From contig NZ_VOQQ01000001.1 in the NCBI RefSeq assembly GCF_007995055.1, forward strand, positions 1,302,001-1,366,000: a stretch of DNA of 64,000 bases, given 5' to 3'. Shown here piece after piece: positions 35,733-44,360 of this stretch (its first letter is position 1; each line of letters begins with the position of its first letter). The position numbers and the translations under genes were made by a program. The notes below the pieces were generated by a model. That model did not search any database and was not told where the DNA came from. It was given only the letters and a program-made list of their open reading frames with translations. The DNA is from Sphingosinicella ginsenosidimutans. GTDB lineage: Bacteria; Pseudomonadota; Alphaproteobacteria; Sphingomonadales; Sphingomonadaceae.

Positions 35733-35931
35733 CATGGGCGCGCGCCATCGCTCGTCCGCCGGAATGTCATTTTCGTCGCAGCGTCGAGCGGGTCGCCGGA
35801 TTCGTCTCACGAGGCTCGAACCGGGCGGCCCGAAGCTGTTTTAGGGCCGCAACACAGGCGCGGCGACGCGCCGTGTTGCAACGATCGATCACCAGCGCCC
35901 CGATCCGGGGCCCACAGGCAGGAGACTTTCC

Positions 35932-36447
35932 ATGCGTATGATTTACGCCGCCGCCGCGCTCGTCGCTTTTGCCGCCACCCCGGCCTTCGCCGAGGAATCG
36001 CGCCAGCCGTTCGATGGCGGCCATATCGGCGTCGTCGCCGGTTATGATTCGCTTCATGGCGCCGGTGTCACCTCCGACGGCATCGCCTATGGCGTCCAGG
36101 GCGGCTATGATTTCCGGCTCGGCGGCGCCGTGCTCGGGCTCGAGGCCGAAGCGGCCGAATCGAGCACCGATCGCGGCCCCGTGGAGGCCGGGCGCGATCT
36201 CTACGCGGGCGGCCGCATCGGTGCCGTCGTCGGCGGCCGCGGCCTGCTCTATGCCAAGCTCGGCTACACGAATGCGCGGCTCAGCGCGCCTGGCGCAGGC
36301 GTGAATCTGGATGGCATCCGCGCCGGCGCGGGCATCGAATGGATGGTCGGCCGCAACGTCTCGGTCCGCGCGGAATATCGCTATTCCAACTACGAGGACG
36401 GTGTGTCGCGCAACCAGGGGATTCTCGGGCTCAGCTATCGCTTCTGA
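35932..36447 (+). CDS. outer-membrane beta-barrel protein (opacity/OmpA-like), copy 2
   Basis: A 171-residue outer-membrane protein. The signal MRMIYAAAALVAFAATPAFA precedes a barrel built like copy 1: GGHIGVVAGYDS, IAYGVQGGYDFR, YAGGRIGAVV, LLYAKLGYTN, GIRAGAGIEWMV, VRAEYRYSNYEDGVSRNQ and a terminal LGLSYRF. It lacks the cysteine-containing extracellular loop of copy 1 (ECISGF and RLCANA there), so the outer loops have diverged. It has its own leader region of about 200 bases and its own terminator, so the two copies may be regulated separately. Confidence 0.92.
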   Translation: MRMIYAAAALVAFAATPAFAEESRQPFDGGHIGVVAGYDSLHGAGVTSDGIAYGVQGGYDFRLGGAVLGLEAEAAESSTDRGPVEAGRDLYAGGRIGAVVGGRGLLYAKLGYTNARLSAPGAGVNLDGIRAGAGIEWMVGRNVSVRAEYRYSNYEDGVSRNQGILGLSYRF

Positions 36448-36478
36448 TCGGACCGTTTCCGACCTGAAAATCGGGCCG

Positions 36479-36502
36479 GGGCCGCGTGCTTCGGCCCATT
36501 TT
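36479..36502 (+). terminator. rho-independent terminator after beta-barrel copy 2
   Basis: GGGCCG (36479-36484) pairs with CGGCCC (36492-36497) across a 7-base loop, followed by ATTTTC. It lies 31 bases after the stop codon. The stem is shorter than that after copy 1. Confidence 0.7.
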
Positions 36503-36585
36503 CTTGTCGCCCCCCACTGGCGGGCGCGATCCGAGCCGCTATAACCGTTCGTCCAACCGGACATGCGGGAATACAGGGGTAGAAG

Positions 36586-37698
36586 ATGAGAGCGACGATC
36601 GAGCGGGCGACCCTCCTCAAGGGTCTCGGCCACGTCCACTCCGTGGTCGAGCGCCGCAACACCATCCCGATCCTGTCGAACGTGCTCATCGAGGCGGACG
36701 AGGATGGCGGAATCCGGCTGATGGCGACCGATCTTGATCTCCAGATCAACGAGCGGGTGGAGGCCAATGTCGCCGATCCGGGCGCGACCACCGTCTCAGC
36801 CCACACGCTCTTCGATATCGTCCGCAAGCTCCCCGAGGGCAGCCAGGTCGAATTGATCGCCGCGGAGAACCGGATGCAGGTCAATGCCGGCCGCGCCCGT
36901 TTCACCCTCGCCACGCTTCCGCGCGACGATTTCCCGGTGATCGCGGAAGGCGAGCTGCCGACCCGTTTCGAATTGCCGGCCGCGACGCTCAAGCAGATCA
37001 TCGACAAGACCCGCTTCGCGATCTCGACCGAAGAGACGCGCTATTATCTCAACGGCATCTACATTCACGTGTCCGACGAGGCGCAGCCGGTGCTGAAGGC
37101 GGCGGCGACGGACGGCCACCGGCTCGCGCGCGTGACGGTGCCGCGGCCCGATGGTGCACAGGGGATGCCCGGCGTCATCATCCCGCGCAAATGCGTCGGC
37201 GAACTGCGCAAGCTCCTCGACGAGGTCGACGGCACCGTCCAGGTGTCGCTGTCCGACACCAAGGTTCGCTTCGATCTCGGCAGCGCGGTGCTGACCTCCA
37301 AGCTGATCGACGGGACCTTCCCGGACTATAGCCGGGTGATCCCGACCGCGAACGACAAGCTGCTGAAGCTCGATCCGCGCGCGTTCGAGGAGGGGGTCGA
37401 TCGCGTCTCGACCATCGCGAGCGAGCGCACCCGCGCCGTCAAGATGGCGCTCGACCGGGACAAGATCACGCTGTCGGTCACCTCGCCCGAAAACGGCACC
37501 GCGGCCGAGGAGATTTCCGGCGATTATGCCGCCGATTCGTTCGAAATCGGGTTCAACGCCCGTTACCTGCTCGACATCCTCAACCAGATCGAGGGCGACA
37601 GCGTGGAGGTCCATCTGGCCGATGCCGCGGCCCCGACGCTGCTTCGCGAGAACGACAAGGCGCCGGCGCTTTACGTGCTGATGCCGATGCGGGTCTAG
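36586..37698 (+). CDS. dnaN: DNA polymerase III beta subunit (sliding clamp)
   Basis: A 370-residue ring-forming clamp that tethers polymerase III to DNA. It starts MRATIERATLLKGLGHVHSVVE. The typical blocks NTIPILSNVLI, ATDLDLQI, LPRDDFP, YYLNGIYIH, TDGHRLA, IDGTFPDYSRVIP and YLLDIL are present, and it ends APALYVLMPMRV, the standard C-terminus that contacts partner proteins. TATAAC at 36540-36545 is a possible -10. No dnaA, recF, gyrB or cluster of DnaA boxes is next to it, so the replication origin is not here. Confidence 0.97.
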   Translation: MRATIERATLLKGLGHVHSVVERRNTIPILSNVLIEADEDGGIRLMATDLDLQINERVEANVADPGATTVSAHTLFDIVRKLPEGSQVELIAAENRMQVNAGRARFTLATLPRDDFPVIAEGELPTRFELPAATLKQIIDKTRFAISTEETRYYLNGIYIHVSDEAQPVLKAAATDGHRLARVTVPRPDGAQGMPGVIIPRKCVGELRKLLDEVDGTVQVSLSDTKVRFDLGSAVLTSKLIDGTFPDYSRVIPTANDKLLKLDPRAFEEGVDRVSTIASERTRAVKMALDRDKITLSVTSPENGTAAEEISGDYAADSFEIGFNARYLLDILNQIEGDSVEVHLADAAAPTLLRENDKAPALYVLMPMRV

Positions 37699-37722
37699 AA
37701 AGGCGGGCGACCCGTCCTTACA

Positions 37723-37751
37723 TTGACTCGCGAGAGGGGCGCTGCTAGTCG
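37723..37751 (+). promoter_or_regulatory. candidate sigma-70 promoter of rpoZ
   Basis: TTGACT (37723-37728) and TAGTCG (37746-37751) are spaced by 17 bases and lie 45 bases before the rpoZ ATG. The -35 is close to consensus, the -10 is weak. A GGAG site precedes the ATG, fitting an ordinary leader of about 40 bases. Confidence 0.45.
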
Positions 37752-37796
37752 CGCGCCCTTTCCCGCAGGGCGAAGATTCAAAGCTGGAGCTGCCTC

Positions 37797-38141
37797 ATGG
37801 CGCGCGTGACCGTCGAAGATTGCGTCGACAAGATTCCCAACCGTTTCGATCTGGTGCTGCTGTCGGCGCAGCGCGCCCGGCAGGTGTCGGGCGGCGCCGA
37901 GCTCACGATCGATCGCGACCGCGACAAGAATCCGGTCGTCGCGCTGCGCGAGATCGCCGAGCAGACGATCCGCCCGGCGGATCTCGAAGAGGCGCTGATC
38001 GGCGGCCTTCAGCGCGTTCAGATCGACGATGACGATGTGGCTGACGAGGTCGGCTCGCTGTCGGCATCGGCGGAAGCGCTGCGCCTCACCGCCGCCGCGC
38101 CCCAACGCAACACGAACAGCGGCGCCGACTACGACGGCTGA
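37797..38141 (+). CDS. rpoZ: RNA polymerase omega subunit
   Basis: A 114-residue omega subunit that helps assemble RNA polymerase and forms part of the ppGpp site in many proteobacteria. [29 protein letters not shown] is the family N-terminal domain, followed by [11 protein letters not shown]. The C-terminal 40 residues are acidic then disordered ([12 protein letters not shown]), as in other sphingomonads. The (p)ppGpp synthetase/hydrolase gene lies 1 kb downstream, with an HxlR/CC_3452 pair inserted between them. Confidence 0.95.
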   Translation: MARVTVEDCVDKIPNRFDLVLLSAQRARQVSGGAELTIDRDRDKNPVVALREIAEQTIRPADLEEALIGGLQRVQIDDDDVADEVGSLSASAEALRLTAAAPQRNTNSGADYDG

Positions 38142-38201
38142 TCGCCGTGGCGGGGGCAATCCTCCCGCTGCTCCAAAGGACCGGGAAGCGACCCGGCGGC
38201 C

Positions 38202-38669
38202 TTAGGCCGGCGGACGAAGTTCTGCGCGGTCGATCCATTCCATGTCGGCGCGCGACAGGACGCGTCCGTCTGCGGAGCGCACCGCGATCGGCGCGATCGG
38301 CTGGCGATTGGCGCGGTCGACGAGCACCGGATTGCTCGGCCGCCCGGACACCCAGCGCTCGCCCCACTGGCGCAGCGACAGGAGGACGGGAAGCAGGTCC
38401 AGTCCCTTTTCGGTCAGCCGATAGGAGACTTTGCGCCGGTCCGTCGGATCCGGCACCCGCTCCAATATGCCGTTTTCCACCAGGCGAACCAGGCGGTTCG
38501 ACAGGATGTTGCGGGCGATCCCCAGGGTCGACTGGAATTCCTCGAAATGATGCAGGCCGTTGAAGGCCCCGCGCAGGATCAGGAACGACCAGCGCTCTCC
38601 CACCGCCTCAAGGGCGGCGGCGATCGAGCAGTGCCGCAGCAGCTCCCGATGATGTTCGACGTCGAGCAC
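38202..38669 (-). CDS. HxlR-family transcriptional regulator
   Basis: A 155-residue winged-helix regulator. CSIAAALEAVGERWSFLILRGAF is the HxlR signature with an N-terminal cysteine (about residue 14) that serves as a redox or aldehyde sensor in some members. RNILSNRLVRLVENGILER is the recognition helix region, and YRLTEKGLDLLPVL ends the domain. The start is GTG 38669 with AGGA upstream. It is divergent from a small secreted-protein gene, with a pair of near-identical palindromes in the gap that are likely its operators. Confidence 0.9.
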   Translation of the reverse strand: MLDVEHHRELLRHCSIAAALEAVGERWSFLILRGAFNGLHHFEEFQSTLGIARNILSNRLVRLVENGILERVPDPTDRRKVSYRLTEKGLDLLPVLLSLRQWGERWVSGRPSNPVLVDRANRQPIAPIAVRSADGRVLSRADMEWIDRAELRPPA

Positions 38670-38724
38670 GTTGATCCGATCCTACGCTGATTTCGGTCAT
38701 GTTCATAGGCGAAGGGCAATAAGG

Positions 38725-38766
38725 TTGCAAATCGCAATCGACAGTGACATAGGTTGCGAATCGCAA
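38725..38766. promoter_or_regulatory. paired palindromic operators between the HxlR gene and the CC_3452 gene
   Basis: TTGCGAATCGCAA (38754-38766) is a perfect 13-base palindrome about a central A. TTGCAAATCGCAA (38725-38737) is a copy with one mismatch. Both lie in the longer repeated unit AGGTTGC-R-AATCGCAAT, and the centres are 29 bases apart, close to three helical turns. They fill the gap between divergent genes, as expected for autoregulation by the HxlR protein. Confidence 0.75.
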
Positions 38767-38785
38767 TTAATGAGGGGTCCATCCC

Positions 38786-39082
38786 ATGATTCGCACCCTT
38801 TTCGCCGCTTCGCTGCTGACCGCCGCTGTCCCCGCTGGCGCTGCCCCTTATTATCGGGCCGAGCCGACCGCGGCGCCGGCGCGCTCCGTCGTTGTCACGC
38901 GCGACAATGTGTGGCGTTGCGGGGCCGAAGGCTGCGCGGCGGAGCGCGCGTCGAGCCGGCCGGCGATCGCCTGCGCGGCGCTGGTCCGCGAGATCGGTCA
39001 GCTGGCCAGTTTCAGCGCCCAGGATCGCGCCTTCGGGGCCGAGGAGCTGGCCGCCTGCAACCGTCGGGCACGGGCCGACTGA
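38786..39082 (+). CDS. small secreted protein, CC_3452 family
   Basis: A 98-residue periplasmic protein. The signal MIRTLFAASLLTAAVPAGAA is cleaved near residue 20. The mature part has VTRDNVWRCGAEGC, SSRPAIACAALVREIG and the end FGAEELAACNRRAR, with four cysteines. This matches an uncharacterised alphaproteobacterial family typified by Caulobacter CC_3452. GAGGGG lies before ATG 38786. Its promoter region holds the paired HxlR-type operators, so it is probably the regulated target. Function unknown. Confidence 0.85.
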   Translation: MIRTLFAASLLTAAVPAGAAPYYRAEPTAAPARSVVVTRDNVWRCGAEGCAAERASSRPAIACAALVREIGQLASFSAQDRAFGAEELAACNRRARAD

Positions 39083-39160
39083 GCACACCGCCGGGCAAAT
39101 ACGCGGCCGACCGCGTGATTCCGGTTGCATCGGAGGCGGGTGTCACCACATCCTTGACCT

Positions 39161-41251
39161 GTGCTCAGGCAGTATGAACTGGTCGAGAAGGTCAAGGGCT
39201 ATGACCCGGACGCCGACGAGGCGTTGATCAACCGCGCCTATGTCTTCTCGATGAAGGCGCACGGGTCGCAGACCCGCGCATCGGGCGATCCCTATTTCAG
39301 CCATCCGATCGAGGTGGCCGGCATCCTCACCGATCTTCGGCTCGACGACGAGACGATCGCCACCGCGATCCTCCACGACACGATCGAGGATACGGTGGCG
39401 ACGCCCGAGGAGATCCAGAAGCATTTCGGGCCGAATGTCGCCCGCCTGGTCGACGGCGTCACCAAATTGTCCAAGATCGAGGCGCAGAGCGAGAGCCAGC
39501 GCGCCGCCGAGAATCTGCGCAAGTTCCTGCTCGCCATGTCCGACGACATCCGGGTGCTGCTGGTGAAGCTCGCGGACCGGCTGCACAACATGCGCACGCT
39601 CCATTTCATCAAGAACGAGGAGAAGCGTCGGCGGATCGCGCGCGAGACGATGGATATCTATGCGCCGCTCGCCGAGCGGATCGGCATGTACGAGTTCATG
39701 ACCGAGATGCAGACGCTGGCGTTTCGCGAGATCGAGCCGGCCGCCTATGAATCGATCACGCGCCGGCTTGCCCAGCTCAACAAGGAAGGCGGCGGCGATC
39801 TCATCCAGCGCATCGGTCGCGGCCTCAAGGCGCATCTCGAGGCCAATGGCGTCGAAGCCGAGGTCACCGGGCGCGAGAAGCACCCCTATTCGATCTGGCG
39901 CAAGATGGCCGAGCGCCATGTGAGCTTCGAGCAATTGTCCGACGTCATGGCGTTTCGCTGCATCGTCGGATCGGTCGAGGACTGTTACCGGACGCTCGGC
40001 CTCATCCATCAGCGCTGGCCGATGGTGCCGGGCCGGTTCAAGGACTTCATCTCGACGCCGAAGCGCAACGGCTATCGCTCGCTCCACACCACCGTCATCC
40101 ATGACGAGCAGATGCGGATCGAGGTCCAGATCCGCACCCACGAGATGCATGCCCAGGCCGAAAACGGCTTTGCCGCCCACTGGGCCTACAAGGAGGGCGC
40201 GAGCGAGGTTTCGACCGATCATCCCTGGATCAGCGATCTGGTCGAGATTCTCGAACATGCGGCGAGCGCGGAAGAGCTGCTCGAACATACCCGGATGGCG
40301 ATGTACCAGGACCGGATCTTCGCCTTCACGCCCAAGGGCGAGCTGATCCAGCTTCCCAAGGGTGCGACGCCGGTCGATTTCGCCTATGCGGTCCACACCG
40401 ACCTCGGCGACCAGACGGTCGGCGCGAAGATCAACGGCCGGGTGATGCCGCTCAGGACCCCGCTCAACAATGGCGACCAGGTCGAGATCCTCGTCTCCAA
40501 GGCGCAGCATCCGCAGCCGGCGTGGCTCGGCTATGTCGTCACCGGAAAGGCGCGCGCGAAGATCAGGCGCTGGGTGAAATCGAAGGAGCGCGAGGAGACC
40601 GTTGCGCTCGGCCGCAAGATTTTCGACGAGATCGTCGCGCGCCTGCCCGAGGCGCCCGGTTGGGAGGCGATCGCGGAGGCGCTGCGGCGGCTGAACCTCG
40701 CTGATGACGAGGCGCTGTTCGAGGCGATTGCGCTCAAGCGGGTCGACGACCTCCAGGTGATGGAGGCGCTCAATCCCGGATCGACCACCGGCACCGGCGC
40801 CAAGCCGCCGCCGCAACGCACCGCGATCTCGATCAAGGGCCTGACGCCCGGCGTCGCCTTCCAGCTCGCCGAATGCTGCCACCCGATCCCGGGGGACCGG
40901 ATCGTGGGCCTGAGGCGCGAGGGCGAGGGGATCGAGGTGCACACGATCGGTTGCGACGCGCTGGCGAGCGGGATCGACGCCGACTGGGTCGATCTCGCCT
41001 GGGGCGACGAGACCGACGGCGGGAACGCCCGCCTGGCCATCGTCATCAAGAACCAGCCGGGCGCGCTCGCCGCGATCGCCGGCGTGCTCGGCAGCCATGG
41101 CGCCAATATCGTCTCAATGGACCAGACGGCACGCGACGGAAGCTTCCATACCTTCCAGTTCGATATCGAGGTGCACGATCTTCAGCATCTCATGCGGATC
41201 CTTGCCGCGCTTCGCGCCAGCGACGTTGTCTCGACCGCCGAGAGGCTCTAG
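39161..41251 (+). CDS. bifunctional (p)ppGpp synthetase/hydrolase
   Basis: A 696-residue Rel/SpoT-type stringent response enzyme. Domains in order: an HD hydrolase domain (FSHPIEVAGIL, ILHDTIEDT), a synthetase domain with RFKDFISTPKRNGYRSLHTTV, a TGS domain (FAFTPKGELIQLPKGATPVDFAYAVHTD), a helical and zinc-finger region (ECCHPIPGDRIVG) and a C-terminal ACT domain (PGALAAIAGVLG). The RFKD motif marks the bifunctional type rather than synthetase-only RelA. The GTG start at 39161 gives the usual LRQYELVEKVKGYDPDAD. Known in this order as rsh or spoT; the only such gene in the window. Confidence 0.96.
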   Translation: MLRQYELVEKVKGYDPDADEALINRAYVFSMKAHGSQTRASGDPYFSHPIEVAGILTDLRLDDETIATAILHDTIEDTVATPEEIQKHFGPNVARLVDGVTKLSKIEAQSESQRAAENLRKFLLAMSDDIRVLLVKLADRLHNMRTLHFIKNEEKRRRIARETMDIYAPLAERIGMYEFMTEMQTLAFREIEPAAYESITRRLAQLNKEGGGDLIQRIGRGLKAHLEANGVEAEVTGREKHPYSIWRKMAERHVSFEQLSDVMAFRCIVGSVEDCYRTLGLIHQRWPMVPGRFKDFISTPKRNGYRSLHTTVIHDEQMRIEVQIRTHEMHAQAENGFAAHWAYKEGASEVSTDHPWISDLVEILEHAASAEELLEHTRMAMYQDRIFAFTPKGELIQLPKGATPVDFAYAVHTDLGDQTVGAKINGRVMPLRTPLNNGDQVEILVSKAQHPQPAWLGYVVTGKARAKIRRWVKSKEREETVALGRKIFDEIVARLPEAPGWEAIAEALRRLNLADDEALFEAIALKRVDDLQVMEALNPGSTTGTGAKPPPQRTAISIKGLTPGVAFQLAECCHPIPGDRIVGLRREGEGIEVHTIGCDALASGIDADWVDLAWGDETDGGNARLAIVIKNQPGALAAIAGVLGSHGANIVSMDQTARDGSFHTFQFDIEVHDLQHLMRILAALRASDVVSTAERL

Positions 41252-41260
41252 CGCGCGCGG

Positions 41261-42355
41261 ATGATCCAGCGCGTTCACCTGATCGCCGCGGCGCGGCCCA
41301 ATTTCATGAAAGTCGCGCCGCTCTGGCATGCGCTTGCCGGATCGAAGGATTTTGCGCCGGTGCTGATCCATACCGGCCAGCATTACGATCCCAACCTGTC
41401 CGACCGCATCTTCGCGGATCTGCGATTGCCGGAGCCGGACCATCATCTCGGTGTCGGCTCAGGCAGCCATGCCGAGCAGACCGGCCGGACGATGATCGCC
41501 TATGAAGCCGTGCTCGCCGAGGATCGGCCCGACTGGCTGATCGTCGTCGGCGACGTCAATGCGACGGTCGCCGCGGCGCTGGTCGGCGCGAAGGCGGGCG
41601 TGCGCGTCGTCCATCTCGAAGCCGGCCTGCGGAGCCGCGACCGGCGGATGCCGGAGGAGATCAACCGCCTCGCGACCGACGCGATCGCCGATGTGCTCTG
41701 GACGCCCTCGCCGGATGCCGATGCCAATCTCGTGGCTGAAGGTGTCGATCCTCAACGGATCTCGCGCGTCGGCAACATCATGATCGACAGCCTCGAAATG
41801 GCGAGGGGTGAGATCGAACGTGCCGATGTGCCGGGCGAGCTCGGCCTCGCGCCCGGCTATGTCGCCGTGACCCTCCATCGGCCATCCAATGTCGATGACC
41901 CCGAACAGCTGCGGCGGCTGGTCGAGGCGCTGGAGGAGGTGCGGGCGTTCCGGCCGGTTATCTTCCCTGTCCATCCGCGCACCGCCGCGCGGCTGGAGGC
42001 AGCGGGCCTTCGTGCCCGGCTGGAATCGTCCGGCGTCCGGCTGACCGAGCCGCTCCCCTATATCCGCTTCATGAGCCTCGTCACGGCCGCGGCCGCGCTC
42101 GTCACCGACAGCGGCGGCGTGCAGGAAGAGACGACCTATCTCGGCGTGCCTTGCCTCACCCTGCGCGAGAACACAGAGCGACCGATCACCGTGACCGAGG
42201 GCACGAATCGCCTGGTCGACGTCGAGACCTTGCTGCCCGCGCTGCACGGCGCGCTCGCCGATCCGCCGGCCGGACGCCGGCCCGATCTGTGGGATGGGCA
42301 AACCGCGGCACGCTGCCTCGAGGACCTTCGTCGCCGTGGCGCCCGCGCCAGCTAG
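41261..42355 (+). CDS. wecB: UDP-N-acetylglucosamine 2-epimerase (non-hydrolysing)
   Basis: A 364-residue GT-B-fold epimerase that converts UDP-GlcNAc to UDP-ManNAc. Landmarks: AARPNFMKVAPLWHAL, HTGQHYDPNLSD, VVGDVNATVAAAL, HLEAGLRSRDRRMPEEINR, TLHRPSNVD, FPVHPRT and the nucleotide-binding end TDSGGVQEETTYLGVPCLTLRENTERP. It follows the ppGpp gene by 9 bases. UDP-ManNAc could feed a dehydrogenase-dependent ManNAcA pathway in the polysaccharide locus at 62.4 kb, but the enzyme there looks more like a UDP-GlcNAc/GalNAc type. Confidence 0.93.
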   Translation: MIQRVHLIAAARPNFMKVAPLWHALAGSKDFAPVLIHTGQHYDPNLSDRIFADLRLPEPDHHLGVGSGSHAEQTGRTMIAYEAVLAEDRPDWLIVVGDVNATVAAALVGAKAGVRVVHLEAGLRSRDRRMPEEINRLATDAIADVLWTPSPDADANLVAEGVDPQRISRVGNIMIDSLEMARGEIERADVPGELGLAPGYVAVTLHRPSNVDDPEQLRRLVEALEEVRAFRPVIFPVHPRTAARLEAAGLRARLESSGVRLTEPLPYIRFMSLVTAAAALVTDSGGVQEETTYLGVPCLTLRENTERPITVTEGTNRLVDVETLLPALHGALADPPAGRRPDLWDGQTAARCLEDLRRRGARAS

Positions 42356-42446
42356 GCGGGGACGACCTCGAAAATCCACAGCCGAGCTTGACGATCCACG
42401 GAGAGCGGGCCGCCGCGCGAAACGGCCTTTGGATGCACCGCCACCC

Positions 42447-43262
42447 ATGCTACCAGCCGGCGCGATGGGTGCGCCCGACGACATGACCTATGGCGGCTAT
42501 CTCGCGCTGGACCGCCTTCTTGCCGCCCAGCATCCGGTGTCTGATCACCATGACGAACTGCTGTTCGTCATCATCCATCAGACCAAGGAATTGTGGCTCA
42601 AGCAGATCCTGCACGAGCTTGATCTCGCATCGGCGCTGGTTCGCGGCGACAAGCTGATCGAGGTCCACAAGATCCTTTCGCGCGTGTCGCGAATCCAGGC
42701 GGTGATGACCCTCTCGTGGGACGTCCTCGCGACCCTGACCCCGACCGATTACCTGACCTTCCGCCATGTGCTCGGCGGTTCGAGCGGGTTTCAGTCCGCG
42801 CAGTTCCGAGCCTTCGAATTCCGCCTCGGCCTCAAGGAGGCCGGACACCTTCGCTTCCAGGAGGAAGGATCGAAGGGGCGTGCGTTGCTGGCGGCGGCGC
42901 TGGAGAGCCCGAGCCTGTGGGACGAGACCAATGCCGCGCTGGCCCGCGCCGGCTTCGCCATCCCCGGCGCTGCGCTGGCCCGCGACTGGAGCCAGCCCTA
43001 CCGCCCCTTCGACGAGGTCGAGGCGGCGTGGGCGACGATCTATCGCGATGCCGAGCAATATTGGCCGCTCTATCAGCTCGCCGAGAAGCTGATGGACGTG
43101 GACGATGCGCTCGCGTCTTGGCGCCACAAGCATGTGGTCACCGTCGAACGGGTGATCGGGTTCAAGCGCGGCACCGGCGGCACGCCCGGGGTACCCTATC
43201 TCCAGTCGACCCTCTCCAAGCGTGCATTCCCCGAGCTGTGGAGCGTGCGCACGCGGCTTTAG
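42447..43262 (+). CDS. kynA: tryptophan 2,3-dioxygenase
   Basis: A 271-residue haem enzyme that opens the indole ring of tryptophan to N-formylkynurenine. Landmarks: TYGGYLALDRLLAAQHP, HDELLFVIIHQTKELWLKQ (with the substrate-binding region), SGFQSAQFRAFEF, and the haem-ligand segment SWRHKHVVTVERVIGFKRGTGG, then GVPYL. The start is ATG 42447 or ATG 42465; neither has a strong ribosome binding site. No kynureninase or formamidase gene is adjacent, so the pathway partners lie elsewhere. Confidence 0.95.
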   Translation: MLPAGAMGAPDDMTYGGYLALDRLLAAQHPVSDHHDELLFVIIHQTKELWLKQILHELDLASALVRGDKLIEVHKILSRVSRIQAVMTLSWDVLATLTPTDYLTFRHVLGGSSGFQSAQFRAFEFRLGLKEAGHLRFQEEGSKGRALLAAALESPSLWDETNAALARAGFAIPGAALARDWSQPYRPFDEVEAAWATIYRDAEQYWPLYQLAEKLMDVDDALASWRHKHVVTVERVIGFKRGTGGTPGVPYLQSTLSKRAFPELWSVRTRL

Positions 43263-43301
43263 CGGGTTTCACGCGCGCCGCCTGCGCGGCTAAGTGGGCT
43301 G

Positions 43302-44360
43302 ATGAGCGAAGCACGAATTACCCCGGTCATCCTGTGCGGCGGCTCCGGCACCCGGCTCTGGCCGCTGTCGCGAGCCGCCCGGCCAAAGCAGATGCTTGCG
43401 CTCGCAGGCCCGGATTCGCTCCTCCGCCAAACAGTCGCGCGCGTCGGCGATCCGCAGGTCTTCGCCGCCCCGGTCGCGGTCGGCGCGGCCGCCCAGGCCG
43501 ATGCGATCGCGCGCGAAGTCGAGCAGCTCGGCGCGCTGATCCTGGAGCCGGCGCAACGCAACACCGCGCCCGCGATCGCGCTCGCGGCGCTCAATGCGGC
43601 GGGGGATGACGTGCTCCTGGTGCTGCCGAGCGATCACCTCATCGCCGACGCGGAGGGCTTTCGCGAGGCCGTCCGCCGCGCGCTGCCCTTCGCGCGCGAG
43701 GGATGGATCGTGACCTTCGGCATGGCGCCGGACCGGCCGGAGACCGGCTATGGCTATATCCGGCGCGGCGCGGCAATCGGCGAAGGCGTCTTCGCGGCCG
43801 AACGATTCGTCGAGAAGCCCGATGCCGAAACGGCCGTGCGCTACCTTGCCGATGGCGGCTATGACTGGAATGGCGGCATCTTCCTGCTGCGGGCCGACGT
43901 GGCGATCGAGGGGCTGCGGACGCACGCGCCCGAAATCCTCGCCGCGGCGAGGGAGGCGTTCGATCGCGCCGCGCGCGATGGGGTGCGGATCGTGCCGGAA
44001 GCCGCCGCCTTTCGCGCCGCCCCCTCGCAATCGATCGACTATGCCTTGATGGAGAAGGCCGGGAAGGTCGCGGTGATGCCGGTCTCGATCGGCTGGTCCG
44101 ACATCGGCAGCTGGGACGCCCTGCACGATCGACTCCCCCATGATGAGGGCGGTAACGCGATTGCCGGCGATGTCGTCGCGCTCGACGTGCGCGGCTGCCT
44201 GATCCGCTCGGACGGGCCGGTGATCGCCGCGATCGGCGTGAACGATCTCGTCATCGTCGCCACCGCGGACGCGGTGCTCGTCGTGCCGCGCGATCAGGCG
44301 CAGCGGGTCAAGGAGATTGTCGACGCGCTGGGCAAGGACGGCCGCGGATCGCTTATTTGA
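43302..44360 (+). CDS. manC: mannose-1-phosphate guanylyltransferase
   Basis: A 352-residue nucleotidyltransferase that makes GDP-mannose. The N-terminus has PVILCGGSGTRLWPLSR with the pyrophosphorylase signature. EPAQRNTAPAIALAAL, LPSDHLIAD, ETGYGYIRRG, FVEKPDAETA, YDWNGGIFLL and SIDYALMEKA follow. It ends without the C-terminal phosphomannose isomerase domain of bifunctional enzymes, and a separate ManA gene converges on it, overlapping by 8 bases. Together they give a mannose branch for polysaccharide precursors. Confidence 0.94.
   Translation: MSEARITPVILCGGSGTRLWPLSRAARPKQMLALAGPDSLLRQTVARVGDPQVFAAPVAVGAAAQADAIAREVEQLGALILEPAQRNTAPAIALAALNAAGDDVLLVLPSDHLIADAEGFREAVRRALPFAREGWIVTFGMAPDRPETGYGYIRRGAAIGEGVFAAERFVEKPDAETAVRYLADGGYDWNGGIFLLRADVAIEGLRTHAPEILAAAREAFDRAARDGVRIVPEAAAFRAAPSQSIDYALMEKAGKVAVMPVSIGWSDIGSWDALHDRLPHDEGGNAIAGDVVALDVRGCLIRSDGPVIAAIGVNDLVIVATADAVLVVPRDQAQRVKEIVDALGKDGRGSLI

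Noticed and set aside
36400-37800. Replication origin next to dnaN
   Set aside because: No dnaA gene, no cluster of DnaA boxes and no AT-rich unwinding stretch is visible; dnaN stands alone beside outer-membrane genes.
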